Positions 1-11,281 of a stretch of 64,000 bases of DNA are shown here, one piece after another. The stretch lies in contig OY855915.1 in NCBI GenBank assembly GCA_963693305.1, forward strand, positions 1,904,001 through 1,968,000, written 5' to 3'. The first letter of the stretch is position 1, and the number at the start of each line of letters is the position of its first letter. Under the pieces are notes generated by a model. The model worked only from the letters and a program-made list of their open reading frames with translations. It did no database searches and was not told the DNA's origin. Source of the stretch: Meandrina meandrites. Taxonomy: Eukaryota; Cnidaria; Anthozoa; Scleractinia; Meandrinidae. Made by a program: the position numbers and the translations under genes.

Positions 1-380
1 CTTCTCTAAGGTGCCAACGATGTACTTCTCTGAGGTGCCAATGATGTTTAGATTTGAAGGAAAACTACTCATTGATGAGATTACTTGACATAAAAGTAAA
101 AGCTTCATGTTCTTGTTATTTTGCTTATACTTGTAGTTGCTGTTGTTGTTTATCATCGACATTATCTGCCACACAACTTATTTTTGACCTTAGCGCATAT
201 GCCCAGCCTCACAGAAAACATCAGATTCATAAACAAAAAGCTCTTTGTAAATAAAACTTGGCCTGTTGTTGCCACTTTCCTCACAGATTTTTTATCCAAG
301 AGCAAAATCAGTAGACCTTAAACTGCAATTAAATGTTAGTAGTGGCTGATCAATGCCAATTATTATAATTTTTTTTCCAG

Positions 381-521
381 GTGGAAACGTTCTATTGGAT
401 GCGCGTCAAATGAATATAAAACTTGCTGACTTTGGAATCTCAACAGTTATGGATGTAAGGACCTTGACCCTCTTCAGTCAGTTTAGGCCACTTTTCAGTT
501 CCCATTCCCGACGAGATGGTC

Positions 522-573
<52 letters not shown>

Positions 574-971
574 TATATATATTTTTAAATTAATAAATAC
601 AAAACTTTATTGAGCACTTTTCATACAAACTTGAATCTTAGGTGTATGTGGTTAAAAAATATATAGATACAAATTTTGTTTTCCTTAAGTTCTTCCCATG
701 AAATAATGTCAGTAAAAATTTCAATAGCCTACCTACATAATAACACTCTGAAAGCTTTTACACGCTCTAAGCTTCTATGTACACAAGTTAAAATATTACA
801 AGCTGAGGTGAACTATTTACAAAATATAAACTTATTTACATATTTCTGTTCATAAAAAATCTGATTTTCATTTATATCTTTAATAAATATTTCAAAATCA
901 AAATTTTACAAATAGTGAATATAAAAGAAAAGAAAAGCTGTAAAAATTCTAATAATAATAATATAATAATA

Positions 972-1044
<73 letters not shown>

Positions 1045-2498
1045 GCAGGGAGCTTAAACAGTAAGACTACCTCTAGAACCTCTATTTCCATGCGCCAGCT
1101 GTAAACACTACCTCTAATATTGTTATTCAGGGCTAGGGGCATTGTTATGACCTGTTATCTATTGTTTTAAGAACCAATAAAGCAACTTGTTCCAGAAGGT
1201 AGTGGGCGACCCAGCTTAAACTCTGCAATGGAGCTTAGGTTACATGTATAACTGGACTTTTACGGCGTATTATTTGTATCTGTATGGCAGAGTTGTCGCT
1301 AAATGATTTTTTGAATTTCGCAGAAACTGATAACAGTCACTGGGGGTCTGATGACTAACAACACAGTCGCTTCATTTCACTGGACAAGTCCTGAGTTACT
1401 TGCCAAGAAACCATTCTCAAGAAACACTGATATATGGTAACAAGATTAACATGTAATGTGAAACACTTCTTTTCCTAGCCATGATTATTTTACACAAACA
1501 CTTTAGTGATAATTCTCCTCCTCCTCTTCGTGCTCGTCCTCCCCCCCCCCCCCTCCCCCCTCCCCTTATTCTTTACTGTATATTTATAATCCTCATCGAT
1601 CACGCCTAAGAGGCACATAAGGCTGTGACCAGAGATTTACTGTGGCTTTACAGAATTCTTATCCTTATCACTTTTTGGTACTCGACAGGAGTGTTGGATG
1701 TACTGTGGTAGAAATGCTGACAACAAAGCCGCCGTTAATGGAAGAGGACTTGGACTTTTGTCAAAGAATGTTTAAGATTGTAAACCTTGACGTTCAACCA
1801 CCTCAAGACTGCTCATCTCTGGCTTATGGATTCCTAACAAAATGTCTGTGGTATGTGCTGATTCACATCTAATTTGTCCTAGAATATAAGAAAGCATCAA
1901 GAACGGATTATTTTCTTCAGGTTTTGGGAGCAAATTCCTGTCACCAAGGTTAAGAAATCTATGGTAGGCATGGTAGCCTGATTGTTAATGGTGTGAGCAC
2001 TGTAAGCTACTGTACTCCACATCTACCGCTCCTGGTTTGCGCTCTAGCTCCCGGGGTCATTGTGTTGTGTTCTCTCGCAGTGCCTCTCTCCAGCTAGGTG
2101 TGTAAATGGGTAATTTACTGCTGGCGGAGGGGAGGGGGGGATAACCCTTGGATGGACTAGCATCCAATCCAGGGAGAAGTAGAAATACTCCTAGTCGCTT
2201 TATGCTGTAGTCGACTGGGATTGGCTAGCCATGAATCGCATTAGTTACCCCAAAACTGTGACACAAATCCAAGCACGAAAAGCTAGTATTTAGTCTCTCC
2301 GATTCCCGACGTTTCTAGAGTAGTCGCATTAATGTTTTCCAGGGGGGGAGAGGGGGGCACTGCACAGTTCTTACCTTTTGAAGTTTATTTTTTAGTGCAA
2401 GCGACGTTCGGTCGTCTGCCGCTGACCTGTTACAGACAGATCCTTTTGTGAATTTTACAGAAGAAGAAAGGAATCAGCTGGCTTGGCTGTTCGCCTGA
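381..2498 (+). CDS. MAP3K-like Ser/Thr protein kinase, C-terminal exons (5' part outside window)
   Basis: Four exons join in frame: 381-454, 1324-1436, 1689-1850 and 2396-2498 (stop TGA 2496-2498). Each is bounded by AG acceptors and GT donors (GTAAGG, GTAACA, GTATGT), and the phases agree. The first exon opens with GGNVLLD, the end of the catalytic loop whose HRDIK part must lie upstream. It continues to KLADFGIS, the magnesium-binding DFG. Exon 2 carries the activation segment and the SPE form of the APE motif (WTSPELL). Across the exon 2/3 junction comes DIWSVGCTVVEMLT, the F-helix signature typical of STE11/MEKK-type kinases (compare DIWSVGCTVVEML in MAP3K2/3, family knowledge). The C-lobe ends shortly before the stop, with no tail domain. 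The likely role is a cytoplasmic MAP kinase kinase kinase. The exact orthologue cannot be set without the N-terminus. All motifs visible here are intact. Confidence 0.85.
522..573. repeat. AAT trinucleotide microsatellite
   Basis: Near-perfect (AAT)n with one interruption, running into a short AT run. It lies in the kinase intron 455-1323. Confidence 0.95.
949..1044. repeat. Long AAT trinucleotide microsatellite
   Basis: About 95 bp of (AAT)n with two early interruptions, in the same kinase intron. The opposite strand reads as poly-tyrosine, which is only a shadow of the repeat. Confidence 0.95.
1540..1563. repeat. C-rich homopolymer tract
   Basis: A C run of about 14 followed by CT-rich sequence in the kinase intron 1437-1688. 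Its length is prone to sequencing error. Confidence 0.8.
1971..2235 (+). mobile_element. Old tRNA-derived SINE copy
   Basis: This is a diverged, opposite-orientation relative of the SINE at 12568-12866. It shares a tRNA-like head (GGTAGCCTGATTGTTAATGG, an A-box relative), the body GTGCCTCTCTCCA, then TGGACTAGCATCC and GTAGAAATACTCCTAGTCGC. It lies in the last kinase intron (1851-2395). Confidence 0.7.
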
Positions 2499-2729
2499 TG
2501 CTCAAACTAAGAAGAAAATGGGCGCCAACAACAACAAGCTGACGTGAAGCTGATAATTTAACATCCACTAAAGTGTTACGCTGAAACTGTTGTACAGACG
2601 TAGTCATAAAAACATTAACGTTATGTAGGCGGCAATGAATATAGGTGACTTTAGTTGTATTAAGCGGGCTTCGTGTCCTTAACCAGAATCATAAGTTTCG
2701 GGGCAGTTTCATCGCGACACTTTATCAAG

Positions 2730-2735
2730 AATAAA
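2730..2735 (+). terminator. Candidate polyadenylation signal of the kinase gene
   Basis: AATAAA about 230 bp after the kinase stop codon. It is the first canonical signal in the 3' flank; its use is inferred from position only. Confidence 0.4.
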
Positions 2736-4361
2736 GTGATATGGCCCGCGCAGCAAAATATTCCCGCAAGAAACTCGGGGACGCCGTCGCGTTGAATTTC
2801 ACAAAATGAGTTCATGACGCTGGCGTTCTGTTTAACTGGGAATGTACTGTGACTTGTGAATACTCAATTCATAGAGAATCGCTCCGTGCAACGAAGATTG
2901 GCAGTGTATGAATTTCGCTTTTTTTATGTCTCTTCCAGACAGAGGTATTTGAATTTAATGTAATAATTCTCAGCTGAAGTGAATTGCACCACGAACTGAC
3001 GTGAACTAGAAACAGCAAGCGCATGTAAGTCGCTCAGTGTGAGCAAAGAGGTCATGTTTTCTTAAAATGCAGTTCTATCATACTGTATGATTTAGAGTTA
3101 GGTAGGTAGTTCAGTTGTCTCCAAGAAAGTATAGAATACTGAAAAGGGCTAAAAACATATTTCGATCAACACTGCCGTGGCTCGTTTCGAAACGTTTTTT
3201 TTTTATTCCGCTTATAAGCTCCCCCGGATATAAGCCCCTCCGCTTACAAGCCCACCCAAAACCCCTTACGAAGTTGTATAAGCCCAGGGCTTATAACCGG
3301 AATTTTACGGCATATATTATAAGCATTAAGTAACTGTTTGGTGGACCTGCTCAAGAAATGAAAACCCTTTTATATAACTAAAACACAGTTTTCTCTACTC
3401 TCTTCTTTACTCCAACACCTGAAATCCCTCCCCTTCCGGTATTGTACACTATAGGGAGCCACTCCCCCCCACCCCCCTTTCCCAGAGAGAGAGAGAGAGA
3501 AAGTGCTGGACAGGATAGAAAACTGCCATTTCTTGAGACTGCTTTGTTAGAGAAAAGTTGTTTCCGGGCTATCCCGAGCTCTTTCGATCGGTTCCCAGTC
3601 TTTAATTCCAGATGTCCCGATGTAAGCCGGTAAAAGCTCAATGCAGAGCGTGCCCGAAGAGTGGGGGAGGGTTGAGTAGGAATCGTAAGCAGTATGCTTA
3701 GTGAGCAAAGAGAAAGTGAATATTTTCTACAATGAAAAGTTGAAACAAAATAAAACTCTTCAATTTGTTCTCTGTTTATCGTATGTTTTGCTTAGGCCAC
3801 AATTAATGTTGTTACTGTCTTTAATGCTGTTTTCTTCCAGCTAGTAGTCTCCTTTTCCGTTATTTGGAGTCAAAACAAAAAGAGATTTCTCAGACTCGTA
3901 ACCATATTTGATCAAACATCGTGGACGAAACTAACCGGTCTTTTGGAACCGGTTTTCCCTAAGCACTCTCTACGCATGCCTGGCTGTTTAAATTATCCCA
4001 TTCTCGTTCCCAGAGCCTCCGTTTCGTTTGGTCGCGTGGTCAGAGAAACGTCGTGTCATTTAAAGAACGCGTGTCCCTGGGAAAGAGGATGATCTACTGA
4101 CAGTTGACCCCCGCGCAAGACCACCTCAGGTTGTCAGGGGACTGTTTGTCGTAGGCATCATCTCAAGTAATTCCGCGTCAACTTGTTGTAGGAGTAGAGG
4201 TTCCCTTTAACGCAGTGGAAGATTGTGAAAATTTAAAACATGAATAAATTGTGGCACACAGCCAGACACCAAAACGTTGCTGAAAAAATCGATTCCTGTG
4301 ATACTTTCTTTTCATCTCTAGGAGTCAAACCAAGTCTGTTTCAAGTAAATTTTAATTATCA
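2736..4361. other. Intergenic, no supported gene
   Basis: I see no exon with coding character. It holds a TTATAAGCCCC-like degenerate short repeat around 3205-3310, a C-rich tract near 3465-3480 and an (AG)n run at 3486-3500. Confidence 0.6.
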
Positions 4362-4365
4362 TTAA

Positions 4366-4736
4366 AGGGGCTACGTCACGGGGATTTTACAGATTTTTGG
4401 TCTAAACTGTGCTGAAGTTAGTGTTAGCCATCTTAACCCATGAAAAACATTATCTTTGAACATCTAAAGGAAGGTATGATCTTAATTTGCGGATAGAAGT
4501 CAAGCTAAAGCTATAAATATTGATTTTTTGACGAAGCTCGGAAACAACTTGAAAAGTTTAGCCTTAATTTTTCAAGTTCCATCCAAGCCATCCAGAGCCA
4601 AAGACGCTTGTTAACAGTTTCAGTGCTCTAATGTAGCAATTTTCAATAAAAGTGGCCCATTATTTTTAGGTTTCCTACAGCAGAAATATAAATTTTGACT
4701 GTTCGAAAATCTGTTAAAATCCGTGACAAAGCCCCT
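4366..4736. mobile_element. TTAA-flanked MITE, longer copy
   Basis: TTAA (4362-4365 and 4737-4740) flanks inverted termini AGGGGCTACGTCACGG and CCGTGACAAAGCCCCT. It is 371 bp and non-coding. The interior shares the stretch CTTGTTAACAGTTTCAGTGC with the neighbouring copy. The TTAA duplication fits Kolobok, piggyBac or Sola3 derivatives. Confidence 0.8.
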
Positions 4737-4842
4737 TTAATCATCAAGAACAAAAAGCAATGAAAAGGGCGTAATTAGTTTGGCAAAAAATACGTGAAGG
4801 GAAGTCGAAACGAGAAGACAATGCAATTGGCGGAAAGCTTAA

Positions 4843-5054
4843 AGGAGCTCTGTCACGGAGATTTCACAGATTGTCGGTCTAAACTGTAATCCATTTGCAT
4901 CGTAGCCATCTGCAGCTAAAGATGCTTGTTAACAGTTTCAGTGCTCTAATATAGCAATTCTTAATAAAAATGGACTAATATTTTTTGGTTTCCTTCGACA
5001 CAAATACAGATTTTGGCTGTTCATAAAACTGTTTAAGTCCGTGACAAAGCCCCT
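4843..5054. mobile_element. TTAA-flanked MITE, internally deleted copy
   Basis: Same family as 4366-4736, with termini AGGAGCTCTGTCACGG and CCGTGACAAAGCCCCT and TTAA at 4839-4842 and 5055-5058. It is 212 bp, with part of the longer copy's interior missing. Confidence 0.8.
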
Positions 5055-5058
5055 TTAA

Positions 5059-6939
5059 TATAACAAAAGAAAGTTCTGGAACTTTTGTTAATCACATAAG
5101 ATGTTGACCTTTTTGTTGATCCAAACATGGCCTGATTAATGCCAGTTCAAGTTGTAGACAGTTTGGAATGTGGGCAGATCATATGTCGCTTTTTCAAACA
5201 TTTCCTCAAACAACAGTTTCGTTTCGTTTGCACATTTCATTTGGGTTACTAACATTCACAAACTAAAGGAAAGACCTTCAAAGACACTGAAGTGTCCTCA
5301 ATTTTAACACAGGACGTTTGTAAGTACGTATAAGGTATATCTGTAGCTATCTTTCCTTACAAATTTCAGTACGCTCTTTTTTTATCGGAACCTTTTTTAA
5401 GAACGTTGAGGCTGAGATTTACCAAAATTTTAAGAACATGCTAAGAACATACCCCAGTCTGAGAGTCGGAGAACGTCTATATTTTGCCCATTTGTTTTAA
5501 AATTTCTTGTTAAATGGTTAAATGAGCACTTATAAGTAAATAAATGAGAACTTAAGAGCAACTTGATAGACGACATTCGGCGAACAATGCTTCTTGATAC
5601 GTTTCCTGATCACTTCTACATCGATTTAATAAAATTCTATAACATGCAACTTCGTTTCCAGCCTCAAATTGTCAAAAAAATAAGAACGCTCAGCCTGTGC
5701 CCCAAAATTAGACGTTCTTGTATAAAATAGAGAGTACACGAATTCAGGAAACAATACGAGTGCGGAAAAGAAAGTGTCGAAATCGGGTCAAAATCGAAAT
5801 ATGTGTCTCTGTAGATTAAGAAAGAGAAATCTTACGTCTTTGAATACTGGAATTGCCGCCTTAATTTGCCTGTGGGAAGAGAATTGGTGTGCGATGGGAC
5901 TATGTCGCACAACTTTCGGTGATTTCTACAGCAAACATATTGAAGAAAACTACTTCGATATATTAATGTACCTCGCTACACTAACGTTTTTCCTTAGTTA
6001 AGAAAACAGCAAATAAGTGTACAAAATGATATTATTAATCCTTTGAGTTAATCCCTATTGTGAACATAGAAGTTCTCCTTTGATCTGGTTCCATTCAATA
6101 CATTTCTTTTAATTACGGTCAAGGCATACATTTCCTCTTGGCGATCATTTCCTTATTTTTTCTAATAGTGTTTACAAGTCTGATGATGCAAGTCAAGGAG
6201 AATGCGGAAATGAACAGTCTCTTATAATAACGAGCACTCCACTCATAGCGAACTGTAACAATTTCACCTCAATTCATCTCATTTCTAGAAGTTAATTTTT
6301 AAGTGTATAAAGCAATGGAAAGGAAGTCGCAACTTTTGTGAATAAAAGAAAACGAAATCGACTTTCGATGTGACAGGATGTTACATTCAGTGAAAGGAAA
6401 TTCCAGGTATCTTGTTGACCCTTTAATATGTTGTTCCCGTCTGGTGCTTACCTCGTGATTACAAGCCATCCATTGTTCCTAATGCAAGCAGATCATATAA
6501 CGCTTCATTCGCACAATCTACTGTCATTTTCATATGTTCTGATTGCAAAAATGCGCGCCATCGCGCTGAGAAGAAGACCAAGAGTCTTTGGTTTCATATA
6601 TTTTGGTAAGGATAAATTTTCTGCGAATATTAAAATCATCCAAATGATGTTCCGGCTGAATTTGAAATATTTTCGCTAATTTTTGTAACTTTTAAATCAA
6701 ACCCGGAACTGCTACGTACATGAAGCAACGAAACAGCCTAAATAGACAGTGATAAGTTCTGGTGAGGTAAAGGTAAAGTCTGTATGCGAGCCTAGTGGCC
6801 CATCTAGTGGGAAATAGTCGAAAATGAACAAAAGAAAACAATGGAAGTAGTGTCTAATAGTGTAGCAACCATTTCACGGGTTTAGTAAAATCCCTCTAAC
6901 TTCCTAAACTTGCTACTTCTTAGAAGAGTTTTATAATGT
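5059..6939. other. Intergenic, no supported gene
   Basis: AT-rich sequence with no credible exon. A fragment of the SINE 3' end (AGGTAAAGTCTGTATGCGAG) lies at about 6766-6815. Confidence 0.6.
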
Positions 6940-9900
6940 CAATCAATCAATCAATCAATAACTTTATTTAAGTGTCGATGCAGTCTAGCTGAGGGTCGAA
7001 ACCCTCTACTAATAGGGGACACATAAAATTAATAACATAAATTATAAAAGTTAAAAACATTCATGTTCAATTTTCTGTGAAAGGTTGATTAACGTGATCT
7101 GTCTTTTGAAAGATTGTAGAGACGGTAAGTTTTTTAAGTTAGTTGAGAGTCGATTCCACAGCACAGGTCCAATATATCTTAACGAGTGTTTTCCATAGGT
7201 GACAGTATTAAATCTGGGAATGTGGAAATCTGCACCTCTAAGGTTGTAAGTGGAACTTTTCAATGAGAACAAATTTTTGACGTTTGGAGGGCACAAATCA
7301 TGCTTCACTTTGAACATCAAACAAGCTATATCCTGCAACCTTCTTTCGTACAGAGATTTTAAATTAGCTTTCTTTAGCAGTACCTCATATTTAGATTTGG
7401 TATCTCTGAATACTGCACGCAAACCCCTCTCCTGGGTGCGTTCGAGTTTTCTCTTGTCACTTGCTCGGCAGAAATGCCAGGTAAGATGGCAATAGGTGAG
7501 ATACGGAAGAATTGCAGCCTTAAAAAGGTGTAGTTTCGCAACAGTGGGTACTAAGTTCTTGAGTCTCATTAATACACCTATCCTCTGGTTCGCTTTCTTG
7601 CACGTGATATTTATGTGCTCACTGAAATTAAGATTGTTGTCAATAGTTACACCTAATAACTTAATACTGTCCAGAGATTCAATGTCAGTTCCTTGTACAT
7701 TTATGCTTATCTCGTCTCTGCTGTCCCTCTGTTTATTGTTGATAAGCATGGTATGGTATTTCGAGAGGTTCCCCTTAAGTAAGTTCGACTCGTACCATAA
7801 AGAGGCTTTTGTTGCGCTCGCATTAAGGTTGTTATTAATCATCGCAACGTTGTCGCTGATTTCGAAGAGCTGATGGTCATCAGCATACATGCTAAGATTC
7901 TGCTCAATTTCATAGACTAAGTCATTTTGAAAAATATTCCACAATAACGGTCCTAACGCAGATCTCTGGGGGCAGCCTCGGTTAACTTGCTTCCAAGAAC
8001 TTTTTTGAGATGCCAGCTTCACTCTGTTGGAGCGATCACATAAATAAGAGCGTAACAAATTGATGAGATTCTCTTCAAAGCCATATGCTCTGAGTTTACT
8101 CAGCAACAGAGCAGGATGCATGGAGTCGAAGGCCTTTGACATATCCGTTGATAAGATTCCTACTAGCTGTTTATTGTCCCTAGCCAATCTCCAGTGTTCA
8201 ATTAGATAAATAAGGGTAGTCTCGCAGCTATGAGTCTTACGATAGGCCGACAAGGCTTGTCCTAAACGGTGGTCGAACATCCCCACAAGTTGCCTAGCTA
8301 CAATCTGCTCAAACACCTTATCTACAGCCGGGAGGACAGTGACAGGTCTATAATTCTCTTTTAGTAGTGGGTCATCACGTTTGAAGACTGGTATCCATTC
8401 CCCCTTTTTCCATGACTGTGGCCATTTACCCTCACTTATGCATCTGTTAAATAAATTAGTGAGAGAGATAGCGATACCCTCTGCTCCAAATTTTAGAGCA
8501 AATGGAGGAATGGAGTCACAGCCAGACGCTTTCTTGACTTTTAATGACTCCATTACTTGTCGAACTTGCGCTTTTTGAAGAGGGTTTAGCCTTATAGCAT
8601 CATTTTGAATTGAAAGCTGTGCTATTTTTAAGACACTTTGGTGGTCGATGAAATCCGTTTCCGTTAAATTTTCAACGTTTTCTCCCCCGATGCCATCTGC
8701 AGTTGAAGCAAAATAATCGGCCAGAGTTTCAGCTACCTTTTCTTGATCCTTGACGATTTCATTACCTACTTTGAGATTAAACTCGGGACTTTTTGCAGGG
8801 GCATTTGACCCTAAGAATGGCATAAAAGTTCTGTAAAAGTCTGATTGGTTATCCTTGAGATGATCAGATTTACCCTTCCAATAAGACTTGATTGCTATCC
8901 GCCTTTGTCGGGTAGCTTCATTACGCCATTTACGCAGTTCATCCCAGTTGGAGTCGGATTTGTCCTTCTGATAGGTTGCTAATGCCCTTCTCTTAGCTCT
9001 GATAGCGTTCTTCCAGTTGGTTGTCATATATGGCACATCTTTTGCTCTTACCCTCATCTTTTTTGAAGGGAGATTCTCATCAGTGATATTTGTCATCAGA
9101 GTGTTCCAATAATACACCTGATCTTCCAAATCGTCAAAAACTTCTCCCACATGCCAAGGCGCTTCAGAGAGGTCCCGGGTAAACTTTTCATGATCAAAGT
9201 TTTTGTAGCTTCTAAAATTAATCAATTTACTTGGGTGTCGTTGAAGTTTTTCCTTGAAGATCCCATAAATAAGGGCATGGTCACTAAGTAATGGGTAGTA
9301 AACACCACCGCAATTAAATCGCTCTGGTTTGTTTGTTAACAGCACATCGATGAGGGTAGAGGTGTGTATTAACCCTTTCTTCTCTGTGCGTGTTGGTTTA
9401 TCAATAAGACATGTGAGTTCATGTTCCACTTCCAAATCCAAGAGTAGTTTTCCTTCATTTTTGTCTGGTCTTAGTCTATCAAGATTGATATCACCAATGA
9501 CAGTGACAAAGTTCCTCCGTAAGGAGGCCCAGGTGCAAATGCCGTTCAGTTCTTCTTCCAGTTGTAGTTGATAATTACCGGACACCGATTTAGGTGGACG
9601 ATAGATGCCTATAACGATCATGTCAGTAGTGCCAATTCTAATCTCCACAGCGAGGGGTTCCAGTGTCTTATAGGTCCTGGTAATTCTTAGCCGTTTACAT
9701 GGCAGTCGTGTGGATATATAAACCAGAATACCTCCACCTCCTTTTTTCCTGTCATTACGGTATAAGGTGTAGCCTGGAATGGCAAATTGGCTATCAGGAT
9801 ATGTGGAATCAATTTTTGTTTCGCTGATAAACATAATATGAATATTTAATTTCCTGATCATAGCGACAAGCTCCTCAAATTTGTTTTGTATGCTGTTAAT

Positions 9901-10690
9901 ATTCAGATGACACAGCAGGATATCATTACAGCTTTTCCTGCGATTTTCCAGTTGATCGTTATCACGTAGAGTAGAAGTGACAGATGAATCGTCGTGGGCA
10001 GGTGATAAAGTCTCAAAAGTTTCCGACGAAAATGAAGACTCGAAGAACGAGTCGGAGAAGTCAAAAGGCATATTACAGCTGTTGGCTTTACAAAGCCATT
10101 GGTCTCGAGAGTGCCTTAAAGCGACATAGGTCTTGAGATCCATATCAATGCACTTAATGTGATGCCACCTATCACAGCCGTCGCAAACAATCCCCTTCTG
10201 ATTACGCCTCACTGGCTTTTCGCAGATGGCACATGGAAATTTCCACGCCGGTTTTTTGCCATTATTCGAAAGTACAGCCCGGTCAGGTCCAGGATTTAGG
10301 CTGATATCTCCACTAGTAGCCAGACGATCTTGATTGAAAGTGGCAACAGAGTTCGGATAACGAGTTATCCTAGTGGCGTGATATCCTTTCACATATATTC
10401 CAAGATGGCGGCCGAAATGAAGCATCCCGCGACCACAAAGTGGCAAGGAAACAAGCTCCACAGACTTGCTAGCATTTCCATAACAACCCACATCCACACC
10501 TGATCCGCTCTGTTGTACGTTTGGTGGAAAAATTCTACTACTTGACAGCAAACACAGCAGCAAAATAATCGAAAACGTGGAACGACGAAAAACACGTCCG
10601 AGCGCCATTCGTACCGCCATGTAACAAGACTTTTATCAGTAACCGACTGAAAACATTTCATTTCCAAGTCGATTTCGTCAGTGTGTATTT
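6940..10690 (-). mobile_element. CR1/L2-type non-LTR retrotransposon (LINE), near complete
   Basis: The element is read on the minus strand. Its 3' end is a short TGAT-type tandem tail at 6940-6959, a terminus typical of CR1/L2 LINEs. It is preceded by a 3' UTR of about 90 bp and one long reading frame (7051-10620). The 5' boundary is uncertain: about 70 bp upstream of the start codon is an estimate. No target duplication was recognised. Confidence 0.85.
7051..10620 (-). CDS. LINE polyprotein: hydrophobic leader, 2A-like motif, PHD-like finger, EEP endonuclease, reverse transcriptase
   Basis: This is a single uninterrupted frame of 1189 aa. In order it has: a hydrophobic leader at about residues 15-27 (FSIILLLCLLSSS) after basic residues; a 2A-like GDISLNPGP at 104-112; a C4HC3 PHD-like zinc finger with Cys130, 133, 146, 149, His154, Cys157, Cys177 and Cys182; and an apurinic-type endonuclease from about 236, with LNINSI, SETK, YRPP, GDINLD and LLSDH motifs. 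The reverse transcriptase follows, with ENYRPVTVLP, DMSKAFD, a GCPQRSALGPLLW block and the catalytic YADD near residue 911. The enzyme nicks target DNA and reverse-transcribes its own RNA. The usual GxPQGSxLGP block is altered (CPQRS), so activity is uncertain. The start was chosen because it precedes the hydrophobic leader; a second Met lies at codon 5. There are no frameshifts, so the copy is probably young. Confidence 0.9.
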   Translation of the reverse strand: MAVRMALGRVFRRSTFSIILLLCLLSSSRIFPPNVQQSGSGVDVGCYGNASKSVELVSLPLCGRGMLHFGRHLGIYVKGYHATRITRYPNSVATFNQDRLATSGDISLNPGPDRAVLSNNGKKPAWKFPCAICEKPVRRNQKGIVCDGCDRWHHIKCIDMDLKTYVALRHSRDQWLCKANSCNMPFDFSDSFFESSFSSETFETLSPAHDDSSVTSTLRDNDQLENRRKSCNDILLCHLNINSIQNKFEELVAMIRKLNIHIMFISETKIDSTYPDSQFAIPGYTLYRNDRKKGGGGILVYISTRLPCKRLRITRTYKTLEPLAVEIRIGTTDMIVIGIYRPPKSVSGNYQLQLEEELNGICTWASLRRNFVTVIGDINLDRLRPDKNEGKLLLDLEVEHELTCLIDKPTRTEKKGLIHTSTLIDVLLTNKPERFNCGGVYYPLLSDHALIYGIFKEKLQRHPSKLINFRSYKNFDHEKFTRDLSEAPWHVGEVFDDLEDQVYYWNTLMTNITDENLPSKKMRVRAKDVPYMTTNWKNAIRAKRRALATYQKDKSDSNWDELRKWRNEATRQRRIAIKSYWKGKSDHLKDNQSDFYRTFMPFLGSNAPAKSPEFNLKVGNEIVKDQEKVAETLADYFASTADGIGGENVENLTETDFIDHQSVLKIAQLSIQNDAIRLNPLQKAQVRQVMESLKVKKASGCDSIPPFALKFGAEGIAISLTNLFNRCISEGKWPQSWKKGEWIPVFKRDDPLLKENYRPVTVLPAVDKVFEQIVARQLVGMFDHRLGQALSAYRKTHSCETTLIYLIEHWRLARDNKQLVGILSTDMSKAFDSMHPALLLSKLRAYGFEENLINLLRSYLCDRSNRVKLASQKSSWKQVNRGCPQRSALGPLLWNIFQNDLVYEIEQNLSMYADDHQLFEISDNVAMINNNLNASATKASLWYESNLLKGNLSKYHTMLINNKQRDSRDEISINVQGTDIESLDSIKLLGVTIDNNLNFSEHINITCKKANQRIGVLMRLKNLVPTVAKLHLFKAAILPYLTYCHLTWHFCRASDKRKLERTQERGLRAVFRDTKSKYEVLLKKANLKSLYERRLQDIACLMFKVKHDLCPPNVKNLFSLKSSTYNLRGADFHIPRFNTVTYGKHSLRYIGPVLWNRLSTNLKNLPSLQSFKRQITLINLSQKIEHECF

Positions 10691-10699
10691 TACACAGTG

Positions 10700-10988
10700 C
10701 AATGTCAGAAATTTGTAATTCCTGATAACTGTTGCGATACTGTTTTAGAAGTTAGCTCTTCGCAGTTAAATGGAGAAAGTGAAATCGTGGCCAAATATTT
10801 TCTGCAGTAAGTGGTATCGTTTGCTGCTGTCGATGTTAAAGGGAATCGTATTAGATGATCTTTTCTGAAATCGAACATTTTCCATAACAATTAGTCCGAA
10901 CAATGACATTCGGGTTTAATTGTGCCGCTTGCATTCTACCTATACTGCTGCTACCCTACATACACTACAAAAAGCTCATTTCATCGCT
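10700..10988. other. Short spacer between two mobile elements
   Basis: No gene or repeat recognised; it may include the 5' end of the LINE. Confidence 0.4.
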
Positions 10989-11252
10989 ATAAGCAGTCCA
11001 GTTTATCCTCAAAAAAAGGTATACGTGTCACGTGATTAACCCATTGTTCCCTGAAAATTCGGGAAAAATTCGATGTTAATAACCCATGCCTCAAAACTCC
11101 ACGAAATATCACGGCTACCAAGCTTTCATCCGGAGTTTTCAATGCCTCAACTCAGAGTTCAAACATTCGACATGGCGAGTTTTGAGTGAAAACGGTGATC
11201 CGAAGGTTTCAAACAAGAAAAAAGCGCTGAGTTTTGGACTTCATTATCCAAG

Positions 11253-11281
11253 ATGGCCGCCGACTCGGCGACGTTGTTGAG
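11253..11281 (+). CDS. Candidate first coding exon inside the 3.1-kb element
   Basis: ATGGCCGCCGACTCGGCG has a good start context (AAGATGGCC). It runs 29 nt into a consensus splice donor (AG/GTGAGT at 11282). GC content jumps relative to its surroundings, as at a promoter-proximal first exon. The product begins MAADSATLL and is not recognisable; no downstream exon was found. It may be a captured host exon or a remnant of the element's own gene. Confidence 0.3.

Noticed and set aside
906..1142. Open frame with a long tyrosine run on the minus strand
   Set aside because: It is the translation of the AAT microsatellite inside a kinase intron.
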